A DNA stretch of 10,115 nt from Flammeovirgaceae bacterium (GCA_022616575.1 JAKEEN010000028.1:1-10115), one strand, 5' to 3'. Positions 1 to 7,197 are shown, counted from the first letter of the stretch. Notes: generated by a model not told the origin, from the sequence alone. Numbers and translations are program-made.

Positions 1-39
1 AAAATGAAAGAAAAACTTACAACAATTGGAAAGGTCTAA
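1..39 (+). CDS. Possible 3' end of an upstream gene (last 12 codons)
   Basis: Reading from base 1, the frame gives KMKEKLTTIGKV followed by a TAA stop at 37-39. A terminator-like hairpin lies about 32 nt further on, which fits a rightward gene ending here. The piece is too short to identify. In related bacteria a PadR-type regulator often sits before permeases of this kind, but nothing here proves it. A second open frame ends at 81-83, inside the hairpin loop, and is less convincing. Confidence 0.28.
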   Translation, partial: KMKEKLTTIGKV

Positions 40-70
40 ACCCTTCATTTTCAATCGTCAGCACAAAGTG

Positions 71-94
71 CAAAAAAGTCTAATGACTTTTTTG
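71..94 (+). terminator. Terminator-like hairpin after the upstream gene
   Basis: A perfect 10-bp inverted repeat: arm 71-80 (CAAAAAAGTC), loop TAAT at 81-84, arm 85-94 (GACTTTTTTG). The stem is AT-rich. The T-run is part of the 3' arm and is followed by GGGTTTATT, so the structure is symmetrical and only moderately strong. Its place between a probable stop codon and the start of the permease gene supports a terminator role. Confidence 0.45.
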
Positions 95-136
95 GGTTTA
101 TTAAAAAGCAACTTTATAATTAAAGAATAGTCTTTG
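92..136 (+). promoter_or_regulatory. Possible promoter of the ABC permease gene
   Basis: Two weak candidates overlap here. TTGGGT at 92-97 is followed after 17 nt by TATAAT at 115-120, which resembles a general sigma-70 promoter. TAGTCTTTG at 128-136 resembles the Bacteroidota -7 element TAnnTTTG but has three spacer bases instead of two and no clear TTG upstream. Either would give a leader of about 40-60 nt before the ATG at 184. The choice between them cannot be made from sequence alone. Confidence 0.25.
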
Positions 137-183
137 CGTAACGATTAGGAAACCCCTGAGTTACCTGAATTAACCCGCTTCAT

Positions 184-2622
184 ATGATCAGGAATTATAT
201 CAAAGTTGCATTACGAGCTATCTTTCGTAACAAACTTACTGCGTTTATCAATATTGCCGGACTTGCTTTCGCGATGGTCTCCGCATTGATGATCTTTCTT
301 TATATACAGGATGAGCTTGGTTACGATACATATCACTCAAAAGCCGATCGTATCTATCGTGTTACCCGCGATTTTCTTTCGCCTGATGGATCGGTAAGTC
401 TCCATCTCGGTCATGTGGCTCCGCCCTTTGGACCCTTATTAAAAAATGACTTCCCGGATTTCGAAGAAGTCGTTCGCACACTGCAAGTACGCTCCTTAGT
501 TGCCTACCAGCAAAATGCCGAAGAGGCAAAATCCTTCAACATAGAAAATATGTTTTATGCTGAGCCTGGCATTTTTAATGTATTTGATGTTGATGTAAAA
601 GAAGGGAACCCCCAAAAACTTCTTTACGATCCATTCACTGCATTGCTCTCTGCTGAAACCGCTAAAAAATATTTTGGTGAAGAATCTGCTGTTGGCAAAC
701 GCCTGCGCTTCGGAAATACCTATGACGTTGAGGTATCGGGTGTATTTGAAGACTTTCCAAATCAATCACATTGGCATCCCGAAATCCTTTTAGCTTTCTC
801 GACTTTAAATGATAGCACCATTTATGGAGCAAGAAGACTGGAAACCAATTGGGGCAACAATTCATTTAGCACCTATGCTTTAGTAAAGGAACCGTTTGAT
901 GTTGCAAAAACGGAGGCACAATTTCCGGCATTTCTTGACAAACATATGGGGGGCGCAGCAGCCTCTAACAACATGCCGCTGCCCTCAACGTTTACACACA
1001 TCTATTTGCAAAAGATGACCGACATCCATCTTTATTCACACCTCGATTCTGAAGTAGAAACCAATGGCAATATTACCAATGTGTACATGATGGGTACTAT
1101 TGGTTTGTTTATTATTCTGATTGCGTGTTTCAACTTTGTCAATCTTTCAACGGCACGGGCCACCAAGCGAGCCAAAGAAGTGGGCATGCGCAAAGTGGCC
1201 GGAGCTTTTAAAAATCAACTCATTACACAATATTTAAGTGAGTCGGTTCTCATTGCACTTCTTGGGTTAATCATTGCAATTGCTCTATCTGTATTCGCTG
1301 TTCGTTGGCTTAATACCTTTACTGGTAAAGCACTTGAACTTAATTTGATAACCGATTGGCCGTTAACATTAGGGTTGATTGGCTTTGCTATCTTTGTCGG
1401 TGCTTTAGCTGGAATTTATCCGGCCTTCGTGATTTCCGGTTTTAAGCCTGCAGGTATTCTAAAAGGTCAGCAAGGCTCCGCAACGGGCAAAGGTGGCATT
1501 CGCAAAACATTGGTGGTTTTTCAGTTTGCTATCTCAATCACACTCATCATTGCTACTGCTATCACCTTTCAACAACTCAGTTACCTGAATGATCGTGACC
1601 TTGGGTATGAAAAAGACCAGGTAATTAATACACGTTTTTTCAGCGACCTGGCTCCCAATTACGATGCGTTTTATAATGAATTACTGAAACATTCGTCTAT
1701 TAAAAATGTTTCGCGATCAAGTCGGATACCCACGGGCAGGCTTCTTGATTCACAAGGCACAGCCCAGGTTCAGAAAGGAGATTCAATGGAAGCCGCCAAT
1801 GTGGTAATTAAAAATATTCGCAGCGATCATGAATTTTTTGATACGTATGCCATTCCCTTTGCTTCGGGCAGAAACTTTTCAAAAGAAATAAAATCGGATG
1901 ACTCGTTAGGCTTTGTTCTGAACGAAGCGGCTGTAAACATGCTGGGTTTAACCAATGAAGAAATTTTAACCCGCGATTTTCAGTATGGAGGTGTAAAGGG
2001 AAGAGTAATTGGTGTCGTTAGCGATTTTCACTTTGAATCTTTGCACGAAGAAATCACGCCTATGGTTTTTCAACCTTCACAATTTTACAACCGTCTTTCT
2101 GTTAAGATTGCAGGCAGCGATATGCAGCAAGGTATCGCACAGCTTGAAAAGGTTTGGAAACAATTTATTCCTCATCGCCCATTTGAATACGATTTTTTAA
2201 GTGAGCAATACAGACAACTCTATGAAGCCGAGCAAAAGCAAGGTCAGTTATTTACCATTTTTTCCGGGCTCGCTATCATCATTGCTTGTCTTGGTCTTTT
2301 TGGTTTAGCCACATTCAATACCCTTCAACGAGTGAAAGAGATTGGTATCCGCAAAGTACTCGGGGCATCCGTAACTCATATACTTGCACTGTTATCCAAA
2401 GAGATTATCATGCTGGTTGTTATTGCCAATATCATTGCATGGCCAATAGCATGGTATTTTATGAACGAATGGCTGGATGGGTTTGCCTACCGGATTAATT
2501 TGAATGCCGGGATTTTTGTGGTTGCCACCCTGATCGCTTTGCTCATCGCTCTTATAACGATCAGTTCTCAAACAATTAAGGCTGCAACCTCCAATCCGGC
2601 TAATACCTTGCGGTACGAATAG
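184..2622 (+). CDS. FtsX/MacB-type ABC transporter permease with two periplasmic core domains
   Basis: This 812-aa inner-membrane protein is a duplicated FtsX-family permease. Visible membrane segments are at about residues 20-42, 301-321, 352-373, 393-415, 441-462, 691-712, 739-759 and 775-795. Large periplasmic MacB-core-like domains lie at about 45-300 and 465-690. The cytoplasmic signature after the second segment, RAKEVGMRKVAGA (329-341), is repeated in the second half as RVKEIGIRKVLGA (716-728), which shows the internal duplication. The C-terminus NPANTLRYE is typical of the Bacteroidota members. Family members do not form substrate channels. They couple a cytoplasmic ATPase to periplasmic work such as lipoprotein, peptide or toxin export. 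No ATPase gene is in the window, so the partner must be encoded elsewhere. The ATG at 184 is the natural start because the N-terminus MIRNYIKVALR is a usual opening for this family. The substrate is unknown. Confidence 0.93.
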   Translation: MIRNYIKVALRAIFRNKLTAFINIAGLAFAMVSALMIFLYIQDELGYDTYHSKADRIYRVTRDFLSPDGSVSLHLGHVAPPFGPLLKNDFPDFEEVVRTLQVRSLVAYQQNAEEAKSFNIENMFYAEPGIFNVFDVDVKEGNPQKLLYDPFTALLSAETAKKYFGEESAVGKRLRFGNTYDVEVSGVFEDFPNQSHWHPEILLAFSTLNDSTIYGARRLETNWGNNSFSTYALVKEPFDVAKTEAQFPAFLDKHMGGAAASNNMPLPSTFTHIYLQKMTDIHLYSHLDSEVETNGNITNVYMMGTIGLFIILIACFNFVNLSTARATKRAKEVGMRKVAGAFKNQLITQYLSESVLIALLGLIIAIALSVFAVRWLNTFTGKALELNLITDWPLTLGLIGFAIFVGALAGIYPAFVISGFKPAGILKGQQGSATGKGGIRKTLVVFQFAISITLIIATAITFQQLSYLNDRDLGYEKDQVINTRFFSDLAPNYDAFYNELLKHSSIKNVSRSSRIPTGRLLDSQGTAQVQKGDSMEAANVVIKNIRSDHEFFDTYAIPFASGRNFSKEIKSDDSLGFVLNEAAVNMLGLTNEEILTRDFQYGGVKGRVIGVVSDFHFESLHEEITPMVFQPSQFYNRLSVKIAGSDMQQGIAQLEKVWKQFIPHRPFEYDFLSEQYRQLYEAEQKQGQLFTIFSGLAIIIACLGLFGLATFNTLQRVKEIGIRKVLGASVTHILALLSKEIIMLVVIANIIAWPIAWYFMNEWLDGFAYRINLNAGIFVVATLIALLIALITISSQTIKAATSNPANTLRYE

Positions 2623-2668
2623 TTGACACACGATGCAACTTTCAATTTATTTTCTCAAATTGGAAGTT

Positions 2669-3925
2669 ATGAAATATGTCAGTTGGCTGATTTCGTTGGG
2701 ATTTGCTCTGATTTTGACAATCCCAGGAAAAAGCACACCCATACCCCCGGTTGAAAAAGGAATCATTGACCTTCGGTTTGGAGACCTAAGTAAAAAAACA
2801 GCACTCAGTGGCAACTGGTTTTTTTATGATAGCGAATTACTAAATCTCAGCCAATGCAAGCTTCGTGAAGGCTCCCTGGTAGAATTTCCAAAAGTCTGGA
2901 ATGAAATAAGGGAATCAGAATCCGGAGTTGGATATGGAACATACTTTATTACAATTCTTGCGAATCCTGAAAAGCAATTCAGCCTGCAAATACCTCAACT
3001 CTATTCGAGTTACGCCCTTTTTGTAAATAACCAACTACTGGCGGGCAATGGAAAAGTAGGCACCACAAAAGAAACCAGTATTCCTCAATGGCTACCGCAG
3101 ACAGTTGATCTTCCGTTGGGTGATTCACTATTTATTGTTTTACACATTTCAAACTTTCATCACCACAAGGGAGGCGTAAAAGAAAACATTTATATCGGTC
3201 CTTCTTTGGAACTTTCAGCCAATCACTCATTGGCCATCACATCGGTATTTGCCGAATCTGGAATTCTTATCATTCTTGCGTTGGGCACCCTGGTGGTGCT
3301 GTATGTTCGGGCAGAAAGCAAAAAGACTATTTTCTATTTCGCGATGCTCTGTGTGAGTTGGGCACTTCGTTCACTCTTCTCCAATTTGTATCCGGCTATT
3401 ACTGTTTATCCAGACTTCAACTGGAACACGATGATCAAGATTGAATACATTACACTCTATCTGACTATGATCTGGGGAATTTTATTCCTGGCCAGACTCC
3501 TTCCCAATGAATCAAATAAGCCCATTAAATACACATTGGTTTCTGTAAATATTTTTTTCACGGTGTTTACCATCTTCACAGATCCCATCATATTTACGCG
3601 CTGGCTCAATATCTATATCATCATGGCAGGCGTTTTAATTGTCTATGGCCTGATTGTTATCATTGTTGCCTTATTAAATGAGCGGATTGGCGTGTGGCTT
3701 TTGGTGACCAGTATATTTCTTGGCCTATCCATTTTCAGCTACGATGTACTTTCCTTTGAAGGAATTTTTGAATATCACCCAATGGTGTTTAGTGTCGGCT
3801 ACATCATTATCTTCATTCTTATGAATCTCGCCCTGTTGTACCACTTGAAAATTTTTAAAGGCCGGGGAGCCAGCAACGCCCTCACGTTTGACGATCTGTA
3901 CAAAGACCAGGGGTTTAAGTATTGA
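2669..3925 (+). CDS. 7TMR-DISM-like seven-TM receptor protein without an output domain
   Basis: A 418-aa protein. The start at 2669 is preferred over the in-frame ATG at 2633 because it begins with a clean signal peptide (MKYVSWLISLGFALILTIPG) and has GGAAG a few bases upstream. Residues about 30-180 resemble the jelly-roll ectodomain of 7TMR-DISM receptors: LSGNWFFYDSELL near 46-58, GYGTYFITI near 88-96, and YALFVNNQLLAGNGKVG near 115-131. Seven hydrophobic segments follow at about 191-212, 220-238, 256-276, 287-308, 314-335, 340-360 and 372-392. The protein then stops after a ~26-residue cytoplasmic tail, with no kinase, cyclase, GGDEF or LytTR domain. It lies 46 nt after the permease gene and is probably cotranscribed with it. 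The family is thought to sense extracellular ligands, possibly sugars. Ligand and output are unknown. Confidence 0.72.
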   Translation: MKYVSWLISLGFALILTIPGKSTPIPPVEKGIIDLRFGDLSKKTALSGNWFFYDSELLNLSQCKLREGSLVEFPKVWNEIRESESGVGYGTYFITILANPEKQFSLQIPQLYSSYALFVNNQLLAGNGKVGTTKETSIPQWLPQTVDLPLGDSLFIVLHISNFHHHKGGVKENIYIGPSLELSANHSLAITSVFAESGILIILALGTLVVLYVRAESKKTIFYFAMLCVSWALRSLFSNLYPAITVYPDFNWNTMIKIEYITLYLTMIWGILFLARLLPNESNKPIKYTLVSVNIFFTVFTIFTDPIIFTRWLNIYIIMAGVLIVYGLIVIIVALLNERIGVWLLVTSIFLGLSIFSYDVLSFEGIFEYHPMVFSVGYIIIFILMNLALLYHLKIFKGRGASNALTFDDLYKDQGFKY

Positions 3926-3947
3926 AGATTGAAGGGTTGAAGTTGAA
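3922..3947 (+). repeat. Short TTGAA(G) repeats in the convergent gap
   Basis: TTGAAG occurs at 3922-3927, 3929-3934 and 3937-3942, followed by TTGAA at 3943-3947. The first copy overlaps the stop codon of the seven-TM gene. CTTCAA at 3969-3974 could pair with one copy to form a weak AT-rich hairpin between the two convergent genes. No convincing terminator was seen in this 54-nt gap. Confidence 0.35.
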
Positions 3948-3979
3948 TAATAGAATAAAAATCTAATTCTTCAATTCTT

Positions 3980-4939
3980 TCATTCCAGTTTACACATGTT
4001 ATCCATGCCCAAATGCATAAGCGCGTCACCTGCGTTAATCACGGGCCCATTATTAAGCCCGATTACGTAGCCCGTCTCTTTCGCAATTACGTTTTCCTTG
4101 AACTCTCCAAATGGATCGGTAATTGTACCCACCCACTCACCGGCATGAACTAGTTTTCCGCATTGGACCTGGGATTGAAATAAGCCTGCATGTTTGGCAC
4201 GAATCCAACTGGTTGTCCAGATCACCCGGTTATCTTCTTTGGGTTCCGGAGCCCAATCTATCATTTTAAGATGCTTCATTAAACGTAAGGTGCCTGCAAT
4301 TCCCTCTTCAATTCCTTGCTGATCAAAGCGTAATGATTCTCCTGCTTCGTACACGATAATGTTCTTTCCTTTTTTGGAAGCTTCCTTCCGCAATGAGTTA
4401 GGACGAAAGGGTGCATCGATGGTAAACGGGGCATGGAAAGCATTGGCGAGGTCTACATTTTTATCATCTTTTAAAACAGCACGCACTTGCGGATAGTTGG
4501 TTCGCATGGCCCCACCCGTGTGAAAATCAATTCCATAATCTATAAATGGAATAACCTCACGCATGAGATGATACGCCACCCGGCTTGCCAGGGATCCGTT
4601 TTTACTTCCCGGAAAGGACCGATTAATATCTTTTCCATCGGGTACATCGCGGGAATAGTTTAGAAATCCGTACACATTAATAATGGGCATGCAAACTACG
4701 GTACCTCGTTTTGTTTGATGGAGGCCACCATCAATAATTCTCCTCACGATCTCCATTCCGTTAATTTCGTCACCATGCATTCCGGCAATAAGCGCCAGAA
4801 TAGGTCCTTCTTCCTTAGACCGGGAAACGTAAATGGGCGTCTCGATTTGAGTATGCGATGGAAGCCGGGCAATATTGATATTGATTTCTTTAAACTCTCC
4901 GGGTCTTACTTCCTGACCGGCTATTTTAACTTCTCTCAT
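3980..4939 (-). CDS. Succinylglutamate desuccinylase/aspartoacylase-family zinc hydrolase
   Basis: A 319-aa M14-like metallo-deacylase of the AstE/AspA family. The zinc ligands are visible as H55 and E58 in GMHGDEING and H140 in DFHTGG. The conserved substrate-binding NRSFPG is at 106-111, and the likely catalytic glutamate is E198 in VYEAGE. Residues about 240-315 form the C-terminal all-beta part seen in this group, with GKLVHAGEWVG and INAGDALMHLG. Known members hydrolyse N-acyl amino acids such as N-succinylglutamate or N-acetylaspartate. None of the arginine-succinyltransferase genes are nearby, so a catabolic AstE role is unlikely. It is the third gene behind rimB-like and rimK genes, 118 nt after rimK, which suggests it acts on an amide bond made by the ligase. 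That role is inference. The protein is probably cytoplasmic, since no signal peptide is visible. Confidence 0.88.
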   Translation of the reverse strand: MREVKIAGQEVRPGEFKEININIARLPSHTQIETPIYVSRSKEEGPILALIAGMHGDEINGMEIVRRIIDGGLHQTKRGTVVCMPIINVYGFLNYSRDVPDGKDINRSFPGSKNGSLASRVAYHLMREVIPFIDYGIDFHTGGAMRTNYPQVRAVLKDDKNVDLANAFHAPFTIDAPFRPNSLRKEASKKGKNIIVYEAGESLRFDQQGIEEGIAGTLRLMKHLKMIDWAPEPKEDNRVIWTTSWIRAKHAGLFQSQVQCGKLVHAGEWVGTITDPFGEFKENVIAKETGYVIGLNNGPVINAGDALMHLGMDNMCKLE

Positions 4940-5057
4940 CGCTTGGTTTTTCAGTTATCGTTAATCGTTAATTTTAAAAAACTATTTTAGGCAAATTGCT
5001 GACACACCCTTAGCTTAAACCCCACACCCTCTATTAACGGATAGAGATTAACTAAAC
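4940..5057 (-). other. 118-nt intercistronic gap between rimK and the deacylase gene
   Basis: The gap is long for genes in one operon. It holds a tandem heptamer (ATCGTTA at 4957-4963 and 4964-4970), two copies of CACACCCT 20 bp apart (5003-5010 and 5023-5030), and a 6-bp hairpin (5029-5034 with 5041-5046). No T-run follows the hairpin on the minus strand, so it is not an intrinsic terminator. No clear promoter was found, so it stays open whether the deacylase is cotranscribed with rimK. Confidence 0.35.
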
Positions 5058-5966
5058 TCAAGCATTGATCTTGTCCTTCTGAATTTTCTTCTTCATCGCA
5101 TTCTGCTCAAGGTACTGAATAATCTTTCCGGCAATATCAACTTTCGTGGCACCTTCAATGCCCTCTAGCCCAGGTGATGAATTTACTTCAATGATGAGCG
5201 GGCCGCGTTTGGAAGGAAGCATATCAACACCTGCCACACTCAATCCCATTTTCTTTGCTGCAGCAATAGCTGTGGCTTTTTCTGTACGATTGAGTTTCAC
5301 CACTTTGGCAGTACCACCGCGATGCAGGTTCGAGCGAAACTCATCATCACGCGCCTGGCGCATCATAGCGCCTACTACTTCCCCGTTCACCACAAATGCA
5401 CGAATGTCAGAACCTTTCGATTCTTTGATAAACTCCTGCACAATAATACGAGCATGCACCCCATGAAAAGCTTCGATAACTGATTGTGCCGCTTTTTTAT
5501 TCTCGGCCAGCACCACACCAAGACCTTGCGTACCCTCCAGCAATTTAATAACCACGGGAGCTCCACCCACTGCCTCAATAATGCCCTCAGTGTCTTTTGT
5601 GTAATCCATGAAGATAGTCTTGGGTAAACCTAATCCGGCACGAGACAAAATTTGTAAACTTCTTAGTTTGTCCCTTGAACGAATCAGTGCCTGTGATTCT
5701 ACGGCTGAAAAAACTTTCATCATTTCAAACTGGCGCACCACCGCAGCTCCATAAAAAGTTACCGATGCGCCAATACGCGGAATAACGGCATCGAAATAAT
5801 CCAACTTACGACCCTGATACAACACCATCGGGTTTTTCTTCTCAATGAAAAGCACGCACTTCATGTGATCGATAATCTCCACCCTATGTCCACGTTTCTC
5901 ACCGGCTTCTTTTAAGCGCATGGTGGAGTAGAGTTTAGTGTCGCGTGAAAGGATGGCAATATTCAT
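5058..5966 (-). CDS. rimK: RimK-family ATP-grasp alpha-L-glutamate ligase
   Basis: A 302-aa ATP-grasp ligase, very close in length to Escherichia coli RimK (300 aa). E. coli RimK uses ATP to add glutamates to the C-terminus of ribosomal protein S6. The N-terminal domain (about 1-95) opens with [15 protein letters not shown]. The ATP-grasp core shows K141 in [15 protein letters not shown], the VQEFIKES strand at 176-183, D187, and the RSNLHRGG loop at 211-218. Metal-binding residues are D248 (GVDMLPS), E260 and N262 (IEVNSSPG). These positions match what I remember of the E. coli numbering, so the active site looks intact. The C-terminal tail, about 284-302, is lysine-rich. It lies 33 nt after the rimB-like gene and is probably in one transcript with it. 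The target could be S6 or another protein or peptide; no S6 gene is in the window. Confidence 0.94.
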   Translation of the reverse strand: MNIAILSRDTKLYSTMRLKEAGEKRGHRVEIIDHMKCVLFIEKKNPMVLYQGRKLDYFDAVIPRIGASVTFYGAAVVRQFEMMKVFSAVESQALIRSRDKLRSLQILSRAGLGLPKTIFMDYTKDTEGIIEAVGGAPVVIKLLEGTQGLGVVLAENKKAAQSVIEAFHGVHARIIVQEFIKESKGSDIRAFVVNGEVVGAMMRQARDDEFRSNLHRGGTAKVVKLNRTEKATAIAAAKKMGLSVAGVDMLPSKRGPLIIEVNSSPGLEGIEGATKVDIAGKIIQYLEQNAMKKKIQKDKINA

Positions 5967-5999
5967 GGATACAGAAAATCGTTGTGGACTTACAAGTTA

Positions 6000-6452
6000 T
6001 TAGCGTGATGACGGTTTCTTTTTGACCCTGGCAGCCGCCCGCTTCTTCTTGTAAGATAAGTTTTTTTTCTTCACATCAATCAGAAAGCGGTCTCTCAAAA
6101 TTTTCCTGCCAAGTAAAATCGGGAATTTAAGTGATCCGCGATTACTCAGGGAAAATTCGGTTTCGAAAGTCTCACCAAAAATGACCAATTGTGTTTTGAT
6201 CAGAAATCTTCTTTCTACTTCACCAAAAGAATTTTTGATATCCCTGATTTCGTAATCGCGAAAAACGAATTTCATGCCGGTAAACTCCGGATGCTCTTCA
6301 TCTAACAAAACAAATTCAAGTTTCCCGTCAACGGTCTGAGCCCGGCTGCAGTGAAGGCTGCTGGTGAATGCCCCGGTATCAACTTTGGCATGCAGATTCG
6401 AAACACCCAATTCGGGCAGATCCACCCGATCATATCGGCCCAGTATTTCCAT
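6000..6452 (-). CDS. rimB: RimB-like retropepsin-fold protease ('ATP-dependent zinc protease' family)
   Basis: A 150-aa protein of the family annotated as putative ATP-dependent zinc protease (PF05618). It has a retropepsin-like aspartic protease fold. The active-site signature is AKVDTGAFTSSLHC at 22-35, with D25-T26-G27. The second family hallmark is FPILLGRKIL at 110-119, followed by FLIDV. In Pseudomonas, RimB works with RimK and trims or regulates glutamate tails. The start at 6452 is preferred. It gives the family-like opening MEILGRYDRVDLPELG, whereas the upstream ATG at 6482 lies inside a terminator hairpin and would add hydrophobic residues (MTFFFLYFRH) encoded by its T-tract. The last ~23 residues are very basic (KKKNLSYKKKR, then ARVKKKPSSR) and could bind RNA, ribosomes or acidic glutamate tails; this is inference. 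It is the first gene of the cluster with rimK. Confidence 0.83.
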   Translation of the reverse strand: MEILGRYDRVDLPELGVSNLHAKVDTGAFTSSLHCSRAQTVDGKLEFVLLDEEHPEFTGMKFVFRDYEIRDIKNSFGEVERRFLIKTQLVIFGETFETEFSLSNRGSLKFPILLGRKILRDRFLIDVKKKNLSYKKKRAAARVKKKPSSR

Positions 6453-6467
6453 ATGTCTAAAATACAG

Positions 6468-6500
6468 AAAAAAAAATGTCATGACGGTACCGCCATGACA
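6468..6500 (-). terminator. Intrinsic terminator of the DUF2911 gene
   Basis: On the minus strand a nearly perfect 24-bp palindrome (6500-6477) is followed by nine T residues (6476-6468). The arms TGTCATG and CATGACA pair fully. After one A/C mismatch three further G-C pairs flank a 2-nt centre. It begins 23 nt after the stop of the DUF2911 gene. It ends only 15 nt before the preferred rimB start. Confidence 0.85.
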
Positions 6501-6523
6501 TGAATATTATGTGTTCGCTGAAA

Positions 6524-7030
6524 TTACGAGACTTTAAATGAAACTGCTGTATTTTCCCAGCTTAAATTAATGTTATCTCCATCAACGGAGATTGTAAAGG
6601 TCTCAACAAACTCCTTTGTTTTTGAAGAGGGTACTTTCACCCGAAATACATCTTCAGACTCTTTATACTTGAATGCACCCCACTGATTGCTCTCTTTATT
6701 AATGATGATGGTCCATTCGGTTTCACCAGGGACAGTGAACAATGAGTATGTTCCGGCTGCCAAACTCTTCCCCTCAACCTTTACATCTTTATCAAATTGA
6801 ATAGTGGTGGCTTCATTGGCACCTGTACGCCATACCTGGCCAAAAGGAACTAAGTCGCCCATAATTTTTCTACCGCGCGCAGAAGGCTGGCAATACACAA
6901 TTTTTACTTTAGCACCAGCCACCGTGCCATCAACCGTGGCTTTCGGACTGGTTGCTTTCTGGGCTTGTACATCAAATAGAGCAGCTAACATTGCTACCCC
7001 AAACAGGGTTGATAAAATGGTTTTTCTCAT
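6524..7030 (-). CDS. DUF2911 family secreted protein
   Basis: A 168-aa protein of the DUF2911 family, common in Bacteroidota and of unknown function. The start at 7030 gives a standard signal peptide (MRKTILSTLFGVAMLAALFD, then VQAQ with cleavage after about residue 24). An upstream in-frame ATG at 7129 lies at the edge of a stable hairpin and would bury the signal peptide, so it is rejected. Typical family features are YCQPSARGRKIMGDLVPFG at 46-64, VWRTGANEAT at 66-75, AAGTYSLFTVPGETEWTIII at 91-110, and NQWGAFKY at 115-122. There is no cysteine at the cleavage site, so it is probably soluble in the periplasm or exported, not a lipoprotein. The gene has its own terminator and appears to be a single-gene unit. 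No enzymatic motif is evident. Confidence 0.86.
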   Translation of the reverse strand: MRKTILSTLFGVAMLAALFDVQAQKATSPKATVDGTVAGAKVKIVYCQPSARGRKIMGDLVPFGQVWRTGANEATTIQFDKDVKVEGKSLAAGTYSLFTVPGETEWTIIINKESNQWGAFKYKESEDVFRVKVPSSKTKEFVETFTISVDGDNINLSWENTAVSFKVS

Positions 7031-7084
7031 AGCACTTAAATTTGTTTTAAATCTTGAACTCAACAGGTAGAGAAGTAACGTAAA

Positions 7085-7128
7085 TGCCCCGACACGAAAT
7101 CCCGAAGTATCGGAACGGAATCGGGGCA
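7085..7128 (-). terminator. Branched GC-rich stem-loop downstream of ffh
   Basis: An 8-bp outer stem (7085-7092 TGCCCCGA with 7121-7128 TCGGGGCA) encloses an inner hairpin (CCGA / TCGG around 7102-7113). On the minus strand it is followed by TTTACGTT, a poor T-tract. It lies about 80 nt after the ffh stop and 55 nt before the DUF2911 start. A terminator or transcript-end stabiliser for ffh is likely. A dispersed intergenic palindrome is the main alternative. Confidence 0.45.
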
Positions 7129-7138
7129 CCTATTTATT

Positions 7139-7197
7139 AAATCTAAAACCTGTAACTACTTACGACAACGAAACTAACTCCTTTAAGGTTTAGATTT
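7139..7197 (-). repeat. Inverted repeat immediately after the ffh stop
   Basis: Arms 7139-7151 (AAATCTAAAACCT) and 7186-7197 (AGGTTTAGATTT) pair over 12 bp with one bulged A, leaving a 34-nt loop. It starts about 12 nt after the ffh stop codon. Together with the GC-rich stem-loop at 7085-7128 it makes nearly the whole ffh-DUF2911 gap structured. Function unknown; possibly a 3' UTR element. Confidence 0.4.

Noticed and set aside
2633..2668. Earlier start of the seven-TM protein at 2633
   Set aside because: It would put twelve extra residues before a normal signal peptide. The inner ATG at 2669 has GGAAG upstream. The earlier start is not fully excluded.
4715..4990. 91-aa open frame on the plus strand
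   Set aside because: It is antisense to the 5' half of the zinc hydrolase gene, which has intact family motifs, and the translation shows no recognisable domain.
4940..5057. Intrinsic terminator between rimK and the deacylase gene
   Set aside because: The only hairpin (5029-5046) has a 6-bp stem and no T-run after it on the minus strand.
5146..5466. 106-aa open frame on the plus strand
   Set aside because: It runs antisense through the conserved ATP-grasp core of rimK. Its low-complexity serine/threonine-rich translation is typical of a shadow frame.
6453..6482. Earlier rimB start at 6482
   Set aside because: It lies inside the terminator hairpin, and the added residues come from the T-tract. 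The start at 6452 gives the family-typical N-terminus.
7031..7129. Earlier start of the DUF2911 gene at 7129
   Set aside because: The added 33 residues come partly from a stable inverted repeat and would precede a standard signal peptide, which should be N-terminal.
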